Source: Phormidium tenue FACHB-886
Lineage (GTDB): Bacteria > Cyanobacteriota > Cyanobacteriia > Elainellales > Elainellaceae
NCBI RefSeq assembly: GCF_014764505.1
Contig: NZ_JACXWX010000001.1
Location: forward strand, 496,001 to 560,000
Length of the DNA stretch: 64,000 nt
Reading direction: 5' to 3'
This document shows positions 8,946 to 17,350 of the stretch, piece after piece (position 1 is the stretch's first letter; every line of letters starts with the position of its first letter). A program made the translations under genes and the position numbers. Below the pieces are notes generated by a model. The model was given only the letters and a program-made list of their open reading frames with translations. It did no database searches and was not told the DNA's origin.

Positions 8946-9707
8946 TTAACCGTCTGTTGTGCCTGCCACAGTAGGCGTCAGCAGCATCACCTGACGGCTA
9001 TCCACAATCTCTGCTGTGAAGCCGCGATCGTTCAGCGTTTTGAGGATTGCAGCCGCCGCCGCCTGATCGGTCGTTTGCAGCGCCAGCAGGTAAGGACGCT
9101 GATTATAAGAAACCAATCCTACGCTGCGGGAGATCGTCTCGCTCACTTCTGCTGCCACTTCCGGACGGTTGGCATAATTGACTAGCACTGCATAGCCCGT
9201 TCCCATAGGCTGGGGGTTGTAGGCAGTTGGGGCAGCAGGATTGGTTGAGCCCGTGGCATTATTGCCTGAACGATTGTTGCCGGAGCTAGTATTAGTTGCG
9301 CTAGGACGACTGGAAGAATTGGCTGGCTGGGCAGGTGCTTCGGCGCCCGCCGGACGAGCAATAAATGCCTGTAGCCCTGTGCGATCGCCTACATACTTCG
9401 CCCAAGCATTGGCAATCTCGGCGCTGGAAAAGCCCTCAACCCGAACGACGCTGCGGCTCAAGTAGTCGCAAGCAGTAAGAATGGCATTACTGGGTAAGAG
9501 CTGCTGCAGTTGGGTTTGGGCATTTGCCTGTGGATCAACCACCAGCAGCAGAAACTGATTTTCTCTAGGAGGCTGACAGGCAGGTAAAGCTTGAGCGATC
9601 GCTGGCTTTACCCATAGTCCCGCCACCCCAACTGCTGAACCTAGGATCACATGAGGCAGTATTGAGCCGATTGCTCTAGGCTGGCGTAAAACATTGGAGA
9701 ACCGCAT
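8946..9707 (-). CDS. Exported conserved cyanobacterial protein with two SPOR-like segments
   Basis: A 253-residue protein beginning at the ATG at 9707, which has AAGGA upstream; the open frame extends to 9767 but without such a site. It has a signal peptide (hydrophobic stretch ending near AIAQA). The mature part has two short alpha/beta segments of similar design, one around NQFLLLVVDPQ and one around GTGYAVLVNYANRP, separated by a Ser/Asn/Thr/Gly-rich low-complexity linker. The second ends in a pattern like SPOR repeats (YLLALQTTDQAAA, then a second half). I do not know a function; cell-envelope location is inferred from the signal peptide. Confidence 0.75.
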   Translation of the reverse strand: MRFSNVLRQPRAIGSILPHVILGSAVGVAGLWVKPAIAQALPACQPPRENQFLLLVVDPQANAQTQLQQLLPSNAILTACDYLSRSVVRVEGFSSAEIANAWAKYVGDRTGLQAFIARPAGAEAPAQPANSSSRPSATNTSSGNNRSGNNATGSTNPAAPTAYNPQPMGTGYAVLVNYANRPEVAAEVSETISRSVGLVSYNQRPYLLALQTTDQAAAAAILKTLNDRGFTAEIVDSRQVMLLTPTVAGTTDG

Positions 9708-9880
9708 AGCATCTTTCCTTCGTAATTCAGAGTTTGGAATTTGGGCTGGCTTTGCGCCAACGAGCAAGCGCTAAAACACAACACTAAAATTTGCTTCTCT
9801 CTTTGGGTAGGATCAGGAATCTATCGCGGCAACCCCAAGGATAAACGCCGAACGCTAAATATTTCCTAACGCGCAGTGCT

Positions 9881-10207
9881 TCAGATGGATGCCAACGATG
9901 CTAGCGGATCAGGAATAGCAGCAGAAGGCGCTTGAAACTCACCAACTGCCACATGCTCAAGGCGCAGCTTTAACCAAGTGATGAACGACGACTGGGTTGA
10001 GACAATTGCAGCAGCGGGCTGAGGACACTTTGCCTTAGCTGCTGCTAGTTCTGGCGCTTCCAAGAAGGCAGGTTCTGGCACTAGCCAGAAGTCAATTTCT
10101 TTTTCCTGCTCTTGATAGTAGCGGGTTCGCTCTTTTAGCACCTCGTCGATCGGTTCTTCTTCTAGGAGGTAGCGCTTGCTAGCTAAAACATAGTAATAGG
10201 TTTGCAT
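9881..10207 (-). CDS. ycf54: Ycf54 family, Mg-protoporphyrin IX monomethylester cyclase accessory factor
   Basis: A 108-residue protein of the Ycf54 (DUF2488) family, which in cyanobacteria and plastids is needed for accumulation and activity of the oxidative Mg-protoporphyrin monomethylester cyclase that forms the fifth ring of chlorophyll. The compact N-terminus MQTYYYVLAS, the IDFW segment with D39 and F40, and R82 in WLKLRLE are at the positions I recall as conserved. The C-terminus ends IPDPLAS as in relatives. The gene is monocistronic; no other chlorophyll gene is in the window. Confidence 0.9.
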   Translation of the reverse strand: MQTYYYVLASKRYLLEEEPIDEVLKERTRYYQEQEKEIDFWLVPEPAFLEAPELAAAKAKCPQPAAAIVSTQSSFITWLKLRLEHVAVGEFQAPSAAIPDPLASLASI

Positions 10208-11142
10208 GGGATTGAGTCTTAGATTTTAGTTCTGAGTTTCTTATCTGTACTGAGCTTCCTATATGGGGATAAGAAGCTATTGTCTATCGGAAGTTGCCGC
10301 TGGCAATATAGCCTCAGCCTCCTTGCCATAAGTCTTGTCCGTGGAATGCCTGAAGCAGCGTTGCAGAAGACTTCCAACCCTTAATCATGACACATCTTAA
10401 GAGGACGTCTGAAGAGACTTTGTTCAACTGGCAAGTCGATCGATCCCCCTGAATCTTCCAACCCTGTGAAAGGCAAAGTCTAGCAAAAAGAGGACTTTGA
10501 ACGGGATCGATTTTCCCTTTTAAGGAGGGCTAGCGGGGAATCAGCCCTTCTAAGGCGTAAGAAGCCACTTTTCAGTCAGCTTCTAAATGCCTAGTCGTTT
10601 GGCTTCTCGATCTTAGTTGGAAGTTTTGCTTGCAGGTGCTTGAAGCTGCCGCGCGGTTCTAGCACTTAGATTCCAGGCACTTAGATTCTAGGATTCTAGG
10701 TACTTAAAAGTGTCCCTATCGCGATCGCTGTGGCGGTTGCTGCAAGCAGTCAAAAGCAGGAAACTTGTGTGTCTGTAGGGGTGCTTCACACCTGTTGCTG
10801 ATTCTTGAGAGGACTTAGATAATTCAGCAAGCAGGAACAGCAAACAGGAATTAGAGGGCTGTGGCTGTAACCTCATCTATTCTTCATCTTGTAGCCCCTG
10901 AATCTGTAGAGTATCTCCTGTCACTTTGGGCATGCCAATGTCAAGATAGATGTAGGAGATCTCAGGGTTTTCCCTGATGCGACGACTATTCATGTTTTGC
11001 AATTAGCTCCACTCAGCCTGCATCCACAGTCTGCTGAAAATTGCTGTTTGCTGAATGTCGCTCGTTTTTCAGGGGGTTCTAGGCGTACTGTAATCCCAGA
11101 ACTTATCTGCCGTCACACAGTCAAAAAATTAAGCCTGACTTC
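10208..11142. other. 935-base stretch without a convincing gene
   Basis: No reading frame here looks coding. The stretch holds degenerate repeated motifs: CTTCCAACCCT twice (about 10371 and 10456), AGAGGACTT-like words at about 10400, 10489 and 10808, and a tripled TTAGATTC/CTAGGTACTTA-like word at 10665-10707. A weak hairpin (GGAGGGCT / AGCCCTTCT) lies near 10525-10552. It separates the divergently read ycf54 and GGDEF-EAL genes, so both promoters should be inside. Confidence 0.6.
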
Positions 11143-13377
11143 ATGATGACCCAATTTGTTCAGGAGCAACCGTTTCGCTTGAGGTTTCAAGTGCCCACAA
11201 GGTTCTGGTGGCGGTTCTCAGCTGTGGTAACCGCTACGTTAGTTGTGTTTGGGCTAGTTCACGTTGGTATTGGGCGATCGCTGGAGCGGATTGCCGCTCA
11301 GTTTTGGTCGCCGCTGCAGCCGCCGATTGCTCAGCAGAATTGGTTAGGGCTAGGGCTGTTGGTGATTGGGCTTAGCTTAGGCGCAGCAATGGCACGATGG
11401 CGATTTCGCTATCAGATGGCAGCCTGGATCGGGCTGTGTTTGGGCTGGGGCATTCTTAGCGGCTGGCTCTGGCGGCAGGGCTATGGAGTGCCGATCGCTA
11501 CGCCCATGCTGCTGTTTAGCGCTTGTGGAGCTACGGTGGCAGTTGCAGAAGCCGTACGCACTTACATGCTGCTGCGCCAAAGCGAAAAGCGCTATGCTCT
11601 GACCGTGCGCAGCATAAACGAAGGGTTTTGGGATTGGGACTTGCAAACCAACTGTGTTTCCTATTCACCCCGCTGGAAGGAAATGCTGGGCTATGCAGAG
11701 TATGACTTAAGTAATCGAGCGGCTGAATGGTTTGATCGAGTACATCCCCTAGATTTGGAAGGCTTGAAGCAGGCGATCGCTGATTATCGGCAAGGCTTGA
11801 CACCAGAACTGAAGTGCGAATATCGGCTGCTACACCAGGATGGCTCCTATCGCTGGGTGCAAGGACGCGGCTGGCTGCTGCTAAATCGACGGGGCAAGCC
11901 GGAACGTCTTGTCGGCTTTCAAATCGATATCACTGCCCGCAAAGATACCGAAGCGGCGCTGCAGCGCAGCGCGCTCCACGACCCCCTGACCGACCTGCTA
12001 AACCGAGCAGGCTTTGCGCAGCGGGTACAGCAGGCGCTAATCGAAGCGTCCCAAAATTCTCAATCTGCCTTTGCAGTCCTCTGGCTGGATATTGACCAGT
12101 TCAAGCTAGTGAATAACAGCTTGGGAAGCGCATTGGGAGATCGTATCTTGGTTGCAGTTGCCCAGCGGCTCAAAGCCTTTCTGATGCCCGATAGCACAGT
12201 TGCTCGGCTAGGCGGGGATGAGTTTTCGGTTCTGCTGCAAATTCACGACGCCAGCGATGCAACCCGTATGGCAGAGCGAATTCAGCAAATTCTGGCGCTA
12301 CCGTTTCAGATCGACAGCCACGAAGTCTTCATTACAATCAGCGTTGGGGTTGCCCTTAACGCAACCCACTATACCCAAGCAGAGCAAGTCCTTCGTGATG
12401 CTGATACTGCCATGCACCGCGCTAAGGCGCTTGGTCGGGCACGTCATCAAGTGTTTGATCGAACCATGCGGACGCATATGCTGGTAAAACTCCAGCTAGA
12501 AAACGACCTGCGCCGTGCCATTGCTCAAGAAGAGCGCCACGCTACGCTGGTGGGCCCGATGGGCAGCTCTTTCTCGATCCTGCAACAGACGAGCCTCGAT
12601 CGGGTGGCAATCCTGAGTGAAATACCGGGTATCCACCCAGAACTACAGCTGCACTATCAGCCGATCGTTGGGCTAGCGACCGGTTTAGTGGTTGGCTTTG
12701 AGGCGCTTGCTCGCTGGCGGCACCCTGAACGAGGCTTGCTGCCTCCGGCAAAGTTTATTCCGGTTGCTGAGGAAACAGGGTTAATTATCCCGCTGAGCTG
12801 GTGGGTGTTGCGAGCTGCTTGCCAGCAGATGCGTCAGTGGCGGAAGGCTTTTCCGCAGCAAAACTTTTTGACGATGAGCGTTAATCTTTCTAGCCAACAG
12901 TTCTCCACGCCCAGCCTGGTCGATATGCTCCGGCAAGTTCTGCAAGAAACAGAGCTTGATCCAGCTCATTTGAAGCTAGAAATGACGGAAAGCATGGTGA
13001 TGAACAATGCTGCTTCTGTGGTGGAGATGCTGTATCAGATTCGGGCACAGGGGATTCAGCTGGCGATCGACGACTTTGGTACAGGCTATTCTTCGCTGAG
13101 CTATTTGCCCCGTTTCCCAATTAATACTCTCAAGATCGACCGATCTTTTGTGAGCGAGATGGACTTCTGCACCGACAGCCGCGAAATCGTCCGCACGATT
13201 CTGTCGCTTGCTCACAATTTAGGGATTGATGTCACGGCAGAAGGTGTGGAAACCGCTGAGCAAAACGCCCAACTTCTGGAAATGCGATGCGAGCATGGAC
13301 AGGGCTACTTCTTTTCAGAACCCCTAAACGCAACCGCGATGACTCAGCTGCTGAAGCGGCAGCAGTCGCAGATCTAG
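11143..13377 (+). CDS. Membrane PAS-GGDEF-EAL protein (c-di-GMP synthase/phosphodiesterase)
   Basis: A 744-residue protein expected to both make and degrade cyclic di-GMP. About four hydrophobic helices occupy residues 25-140; then comes a PAS/PAC sensor (about 145-270, ending QIDITARKD), a GGDEF domain (about 275-440) with intact RLGGDEF, and an EAL domain (about 500-735) with FEALARW and DDFGTGYSS. Both catalytic signatures are intact, so either activity is possible. The RxxD inhibitory site is absent. The membrane part resembles the C-terminal end of CHASE2-containing proteins but is too short for a full CHASE2 domain. A short non-conserved insert lies between GGDEF and EAL. Confidence 0.93.
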   Translation: MMTQFVQEQPFRLRFQVPTRFWWRFSAVVTATLVVFGLVHVGIGRSLERIAAQFWSPLQPPIAQQNWLGLGLLVIGLSLGAAMARWRFRYQMAAWIGLCLGWGILSGWLWRQGYGVPIATPMLLFSACGATVAVAEAVRTYMLLRQSEKRYALTVRSINEGFWDWDLQTNCVSYSPRWKEMLGYAEYDLSNRAAEWFDRVHPLDLEGLKQAIADYRQGLTPELKCEYRLLHQDGSYRWVQGRGWLLLNRRGKPERLVGFQIDITARKDTEAALQRSALHDPLTDLLNRAGFAQRVQQALIEASQNSQSAFAVLWLDIDQFKLVNNSLGSALGDRILVAVAQRLKAFLMPDSTVARLGGDEFSVLLQIHDASDATRMAERIQQILALPFQIDSHEVFITISVGVALNATHYTQAEQVLRDADTAMHRAKALGRARHQVFDRTMRTHMLVKLQLENDLRRAIAQEERHATLVGPMGSSFSILQQTSLDRVAILSEIPGIHPELQLHYQPIVGLATGLVVGFEALARWRHPERGLLPPAKFIPVAEETGLIIPLSWWVLRAACQQMRQWRKAFPQQNFLTMSVNLSSQQFSTPSLVDMLRQVLQETELDPAHLKLEMTESMVMNNAASVVEMLYQIRAQGIQLAIDDFGTGYSSLSYLPRFPINTLKIDRSFVSEMDFCTDSREIVRTILSLAHNLGIDVTAEGVETAEQNAQLLEMRCEHGQGYFFSEPLNATAMTQLLKRQQSQI

Positions 13378-13411
13378 GACAAAGCGAAAGACCAATCCAA
13401 AAACGAGTGCA

Positions 13412-14596
13412 TTACAAGCAGCAGGTTGACCGAACTTGGGCGGTTAGCCGCTGCAAAACCTGCTTCAGCACCATTGCTGTCCAGTCAATGTCCTCTAGGG
13501 TAGTTTGCCGCCCCAGCGTTAGCCGGATCCCAGTTTTAGCAGCGCGATCGTTATAGCCCATTGCCTGCAAAATGGGGCTTGGAACCAGCTTGCCGCTGTG
13601 GCAGGCAGAGCCAGCGCTGATACCAATGCCTGCTAAATTCATCTGCCGGACGATCGTTTTGCCGCTGAGTCGTTCCCCTTCGGCGCTTTGCCAATCTGCC
13701 CAGCGCAAAGAAAAACTGACGTGGTGCGGTAGGCGATGCAGGCGATCGCCAGTAGGCACTAACTCCGGTACATCTGCCAGTTGTTCAAACAGGCGCTCGC
13801 GCAGCTGCAGCAGGCGGGATGTTTCACCGGCTAATTCTTGGGCGGCTAGCTCGGCGGCAGCACCAAAGCCAGCAATCAGCGGCACGGCTTGAGTTCCCGA
13901 TCGTAGCTTGAACTCTTGCCCGCCTCCCTGCAGCAGCGGCAGCAGCCTGACACCGGGACGCACATACAGCGCCCCTGCCCCTTGCGGACCATATAGCTTG
14001 TGGCTAGACAAGGAGAGAAAATCAACCGGGATCTGCTGCACATCAATGGGCAAGCGTCCGGCTACCTGTACGGCATCTGTATGAAAGAGCGCGCCATGAT
14101 CGCGGGTGATTTGCCCCAATGCTTCAATCGGCTGCAGCGTTCCCACTTCGCTCTGTCCATAGATGACCGAGACCAGCACCGTATTCGCTTGCAAAGCCGC
14201 TTTCAAATCCAGCGGATTGATCCGTCCTTGCCGGTTGACGGGCAGTTGTGTGACTTGCCAGCCCCATTGCTCCAGCAGCCGAGCAGGTTCAGCGATCGCC
14301 GAATGCTCGACGCTAGAAATAATCAAGTGCTGTGGTGTTTTGTATTGCTGCGCCACCCCCAGCAGCGCTAAATTATCGGCTTCTGTGCCACCCGAGGTAA
14401 AGACGATCGCGTCAGCGCTAGCGTTGATTAAATCGGCAACCTGCATCCGCGCTTGCTCTAGGCAAGTGGCAGCACGCCCGCCCCACTGATGCAAACTGGA
14501 AGGGTTACCCCAGTCTGTAGTCATCGCCTGCTGCATAGCGGCGATGGCTTCTGGGCGAGTGGGGGTGGTAGCGCTGTAGTCGAGATAGATTTGCAT
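13412..14596 (-). CDS. Cysteine desulfurase (NifS/IscS-like)
   Basis: A pyridoxal-phosphate enzyme taking sulfur from L-cysteine as a protein persulfide for Fe-S cluster or other thiocofactor synthesis. The 394-residue form starting MQIYLDYSATTPT is used; the frame extends 15 codons upstream to 14641 without family support. Visible are the SSVEHSA segment (cofactor-stacking histidine), the PLP-lysine loop SLSSHKLYGP and the persulfide cysteine loop SGSACHSG. The short spacing of that loop fits class I. It converges with the GGDEF-EAL gene, with 34 bases between stops. Which of the cell's several desulfurases it is cannot be told. Confidence 0.93.
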   Translation of the reverse strand: MQIYLDYSATTPTRPEAIAAMQQAMTTDWGNPSSLHQWGGRAATCLEQARMQVADLINASADAIVFTSGGTEADNLALLGVAQQYKTPQHLIISSVEHSAIAEPARLLEQWGWQVTQLPVNRQGRINPLDLKAALQANTVLVSVIYGQSEVGTLQPIEALGQITRDHGALFHTDAVQVAGRLPIDVQQIPVDFLSLSSHKLYGPQGAGALYVRPGVRLLPLLQGGGQEFKLRSGTQAVPLIAGFGAAAELAAQELAGETSRLLQLRERLFEQLADVPELVPTGDRLHRLPHHVSFSLRWADWQSAEGERLSGKTIVRQMNLAGIGISAGSACHSGKLVPSPILQAMGYNDRAAKTGIRLTLGRQTTLEDIDWTAMVLKQVLQRLTAQVRSTCCL

Positions 14597-14708
14597 AGAT
14601 TGGGCTGTGGTGTTGCCACACGGACTTTCATCTTTGAGCATAAGGCGGATTAATGCCTAGATCACCCGACTTCTTACATAAATTCTGATTGAAATCAGGG
14701 GCATTGCT

Positions 14709-15185
14709 TCAGGAAGTTTGCTCAGACTGCAGCGTTTCTTCGTCTGGGTTACTTTCGGTGCTCTCTGATGAGTTTTTCTGTTCCGGGCGTTTGGTAATTT
14801 GGGTCGGCATCATGCTAGCAAACTTACGGGGTGAGCTATCTGCAGCAGGGGTGGAAATCGGGTTCATTTCTTTAAGTGCTGCCTCGCCCATCCGAATTTG
14901 CAAGTTGGGTCCCGATCGCGCCAGCCGAATCACTGCACCATCTTGAATGAGGACTTGTGTGATCCGCTTGCCTTCCAGATAGGTGCCATTTGTGCCTAAA
15001 TTGATGACTTCCCAATGCCGTCCTGATCGGCGCAGCTCCACATGGTGTCTCGACACAACAGCGCTGTAGAGAACAACCTGATTGTCAGCCGATCGCCCAA
15101 TCCGAATTAAAGATTCATCGGTAAACGTCCAAACCTGAACCGGAATCTCTTTAACGGGATGAAGGAGAGAGAGAGTAATCAACAC
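14709..15185 (-). CDS. FHA domain protein
   Basis: A 158-residue protein with an N-terminal forkhead-associated domain, which binds phosphothreonine peptides. The signature residues are present: IGRSADNQ, SRHHVEL and LGTNGTYLEG (about residues 29-75). The C-terminal 60 residues are Ser/Pro/Glu-rich and look disordered. It could read out a Ser/Thr kinase such as the one encoded at 48668; that link is inference. The gene lies upstream of the desulfurase on the same strand, about 110 bases apart. Confidence 0.9.
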   Translation of the reverse strand: MLITLSLLHPVKEIPVQVWTFTDESLIRIGRSADNQVVLYSAVVSRHHVELRRSGRHWEVINLGTNGTYLEGKRITQVLIQDGAVIRLARSGPNLQIRMGEAALKEMNPISTPAADSSPRKFASMMPTQITKRPEQKNSSESTESNPDEETLQSEQTS

Positions 15186-15519
15186 AAGTAAGGCAGCGCT
15201 AGAAACAGTAAGGCAATGAGCTAATGCCCCGTTGCTTGTTTAGCTCATCTACACGACTATATCTTATGCTGCTCGAAGCGAAACGGGGGTTCTAAATCCT
15301 GACCCGCTCCCCCACCCATAGCAGTAAAGGGAACTCGCGGTCCTAGCGACAGTAGGTCAATTGTTGCAATGTTCTGCTGAAAAGGGCACGCATTAGCTCC
15401 ACCAAAAGAGCGAGTTTAATTAGCGACTTGTGGGACAAGAACGTCTGCCCAGCGAACGATCTAACTAATAGGCTATCTAAAGCAATTAAGGATACTAAAT
15501 CTCAAGGAGATTATATTAT
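15186..15519. other. 334-base intergenic stretch at the edge of a decayed island
   Basis: No coding frame is convincing. It contains the promoter region of the FHA gene on one side and of the broken secreted-protein gene on the other, including an A/T-rich stretch (ttatattat) and AAGGAGA just before the ATG at 15520. Confidence 0.5.
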
Positions 15520-15672
15520 ATGCAACTGAACGATTTCGCAAAAGCACTTTCCAATGTAGGACGCTGGATTGCTACAGCTTTATTTTGTGTACCGGCGATC
15601 GCTTTGGTTTGGTAGGGCGCATCCTTCTCAACCCCTGCAAGTAGTTCTATACCCAATTCGTCTGCCGTTACT
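15520..15672 (+). pseudogene. Broken 5' end of a secreted-protein gene, paralogue of the gene at 16241-16660
   Basis: From the ATG at 15520, preceded by AAGGAGA, the frame reads 31 codons and stops at TAG (15613-15615). Its product MQLNDFAKALSNVGRWIATA... aligns with the start of the intact gene on the opposite strand (MKLNSFTKRLSIAGRWIAAT...). The stop falls where the intact gene has CAG in TGG-CAG-GGT, so one C-to-T change explains it. Reading past the stop continues a signal-peptide-like segment GASFSTPASSS until IS-derived sequence begins near 15672. A 31-residue membrane peptide could still be made, so loss of function is inferred. Confidence 0.75.
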
Positions 15673-15674
15673 GG

Positions 15675-16110
15675 CGCAAAGCGTTTCCGCGATTAGCTCA
15701 GTTACCAACGCTTTGTCGAATGGATGACATCGGTCCTAATTCCACTGTGTGCCTACTTGCGTTACTGCTTTGGCAACTGCACTGGCATCAGCTTTATGGA
15801 CTTGACCAGTATCAAGGTCTGCCACAATCAAGGTCTGCCACAACCGCCGCATCTCCTCGCACAAGGTGTTCAATCCCCTAGCCGTTCGAGGGTAAAACGT
15901 TGGTGGACAGTTCTTTGGGTTTAAGCTGCACCTCGAGCCATTATTGAATCGGTGATTGACCAGTTGAAGAACATTTCTCAGATCGAGCATTCTCGTCACC
16001 GTTCACCCGTCAACTGCTTGGTCGATTTGGTCTGTGGATTGATTGCCTACTGTCACCAGCCCAAGAAACCTTCCCTCCTAGCTGATGCCTTTTTGCCTAA
16101 GTCTGTTTAA
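15675..16110 (+). pseudogene. IS982-family transposase remnant, frameshifted and internally deleted
   Basis: Pieces of an IS982-type transposase are readable in order. KAFPRL appears at about 15678, then, one frame off, LSYQRFVEW and TGISFMDLTSIKVCHN. Next comes RRISSHKVF in another frame after a 16-base tandem duplication at about 15810-15841. FFGFKLHL follows and joins directly to [19 protein letters not shown] and the C-terminus ending [10 protein letters not shown] at the TAA at 16110. Roughly a hundred residues between FKLHL and RAIIE, including catalytic residues, are deleted. It cannot encode an active enzyme. It sits against the broken secreted-protein gene, which it probably interrupted. 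Confidence 0.88.
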
Positions 16111-16125
16111 TCCGAACTCACGTTC
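16111..16125. repeat. Possible IS982-like terminal sequence
   Basis: TCCGAACTCACGTTC directly follows the transposase stop. A matching word, CCGAACTGACGTTA, occurs at 17056-17069 with no transposase attached. Shared CCGAACTnACGTT suggests both are ends of related insertion elements; this is inference. Confidence 0.45.
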
Positions 16126-16127
16126 AC

Positions 16128-16196
16128 TGTAGGGGTAGGCTTGCCGTGTGGGATTTCAACAAATTGAAATCTCGATAGCAGAACCCACCCCTACTG
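16128..16196. repeat. Nested hairpin repeat, MITE- or REP-like
   Basis: Outer arms CTGTAGGGGTAGGCTTGC and GCAGAACCCACCCCTACTG pair imperfectly; inside them GATTTCAA-CAAA-TTGAAATC (about 16152-16171) is a perfect stem. The 11-mer GAACCCACCCC recurs as its reverse complement at 16929-16939. Confidence 0.6.
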
Positions 16197-16240
16197 AGGA
16201 TACTTCAGTCATTCATACCGAATGCAGAAGCCGTTCGCGA

Positions 16241-16660
16241 TTAGTCAGCGGCATCCTTAGCTTTATTAACATTCGTGTCGATCGCTTTCTTAGTCCGCGA
16301 AGCATCTTCCTCTGAACGGTTCACGATGCGATTAGCATCTCTGCCCGCTTTGCGGCTGATCGGGTTGTCATCACCTAGTGTGTCTTGAACTTTTTCGGCG
16401 TTGCTTTGTGCAGCGTCCTGAACCTTTTCCTTCACGGTTTCCACAAAGCTCTTATTGGAGCGTTTAGTATCTTCTGCTGCGTTGTTGGCGTCTCTGTCTA
16501 GGTTAGCTGCAATCAAGGTTCCGTGGGGTGCAGCCATTGCTGTCGTGTTGGCAAGAAAAGCACCCTGCCAAGCAAAAGCCGTTGCACAAACAAACAGCAG
16601 CGTTGCTGCAATCCAGCGTCCTGCAATCGAAAGCCGTTTAGTGAAAGAATTTAGTTTCAT
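16241..16660 (-). CDS. Small exported alanine/asparagine-rich protein, function unknown
   Basis: A 139-residue protein with a signal peptide (hydrophobic core ATLLFVCATAFAW, probable cleavage after TTAMAA). The mature part is highly charged and helical, with repeated patterns such as KVQDAAQSN, KVQDTLGDD and NKAKDAAD, which recall LEA-like or CsbD-like stress proteins; family membership is not established. A truncated, stop-containing paralogue of the first 45 codons lies on the opposite strand at 15520, so the two form an inverted pair around the IS982 remnant. Confidence 0.75.
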   Translation of the reverse strand: MKLNSFTKRLSIAGRWIAATLLFVCATAFAWQGAFLANTTAMAAPHGTLIAANLDRDANNAAEDTKRSNKSFVETVKEKVQDAAQSNAEKVQDTLGDDNPISRKAGRDANRIVNRSEEDASRTKKAIDTNVNKAKDAAD

Positions 16661-17344
16661 ACGATACTCTTTGTCACGTCAGTATCCACTTCTACTCTAG
16701 GAATTGCATCGGCTGAATCCTCCTCCAGACACAGGTTCGCCTGTATCGATCGTCTCATTGACTCTGGCTTTAGCCGATCGACCGACTGCTGTTTCTGGGT
16801 AAGTGTGCAAGTTTCGGAGGCAATGGAGGTTGTTTTTGAACGAATGTTAGAGGTTGAAGGAGTATCGAATGTCAGTTTCGCATAAGCCTCCTTGCCCTCA
16901 AGCCTTCTTCCCTCCAAGGAGGGGTAGAGGGGTGGGTTCAGCTAGAACAGGCAGGGGTAGTCCGATTCGTTGCGACAGGGTTAGACCCACCCCGTTGGTG
17001 CAGACACCTCTGCCAGGAGGGGATGAGAAGCGAGAAGTTGAGGCGATTCGGTATCCCGAACTGACGTTAGATTAAAATTCTTTTTGTGTAAAAGTCCTGC
17101 GTAATGGGGCTTCTGCACAAAAAGGTTTGTTCCAATGTATGCGCACAGCGCTGTTACTAATTTATCGTTTTTGCATATCTACGAATTAAATTTGTGTAAG
17201 TTCTATAAAACCCATTGTGCTCTTAAGTAAGCAAGGTTGTGAGTATCCTAATTCAATACCTGTAAAGATATTGATAGAAGATTTCAAGAGGTAAAGCACA
17301 GATTGCTTTCTGACAGCCACGTAGTTTTCAAAGGAGCTTAAATT
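16661..17344. other. Gene-free stretch with decayed repeat fragments
   Basis: No convincing gene. An imperfect inverted structure at about 16910-17022 carries GGGGTGGGT (16929-16937) opposite ACCCACCCC (16985-16993), flanked by CCTCCAAGGAGGGG and CCAGGAGGGG; such words occur in dispersed cyanobacterial repeats. An IS-end-like word lies at 17056-17069. The rest (17070-17344) is A/T-rich and featureless. Confidence 0.6.
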
Positions 17345-17350
17345 GCTGAA

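Noticed and set aside
10688-10876. 62-codon frame in the long gap after ycf54
   Set aside because: Composition is not protein-like and no start signal is seen.
16657-17075. Overlapping frames on both strands in the repeat stretch
   Set aside because: They run through repeat and low-complexity DNA, start without ribosome-binding sites and resemble no protein.
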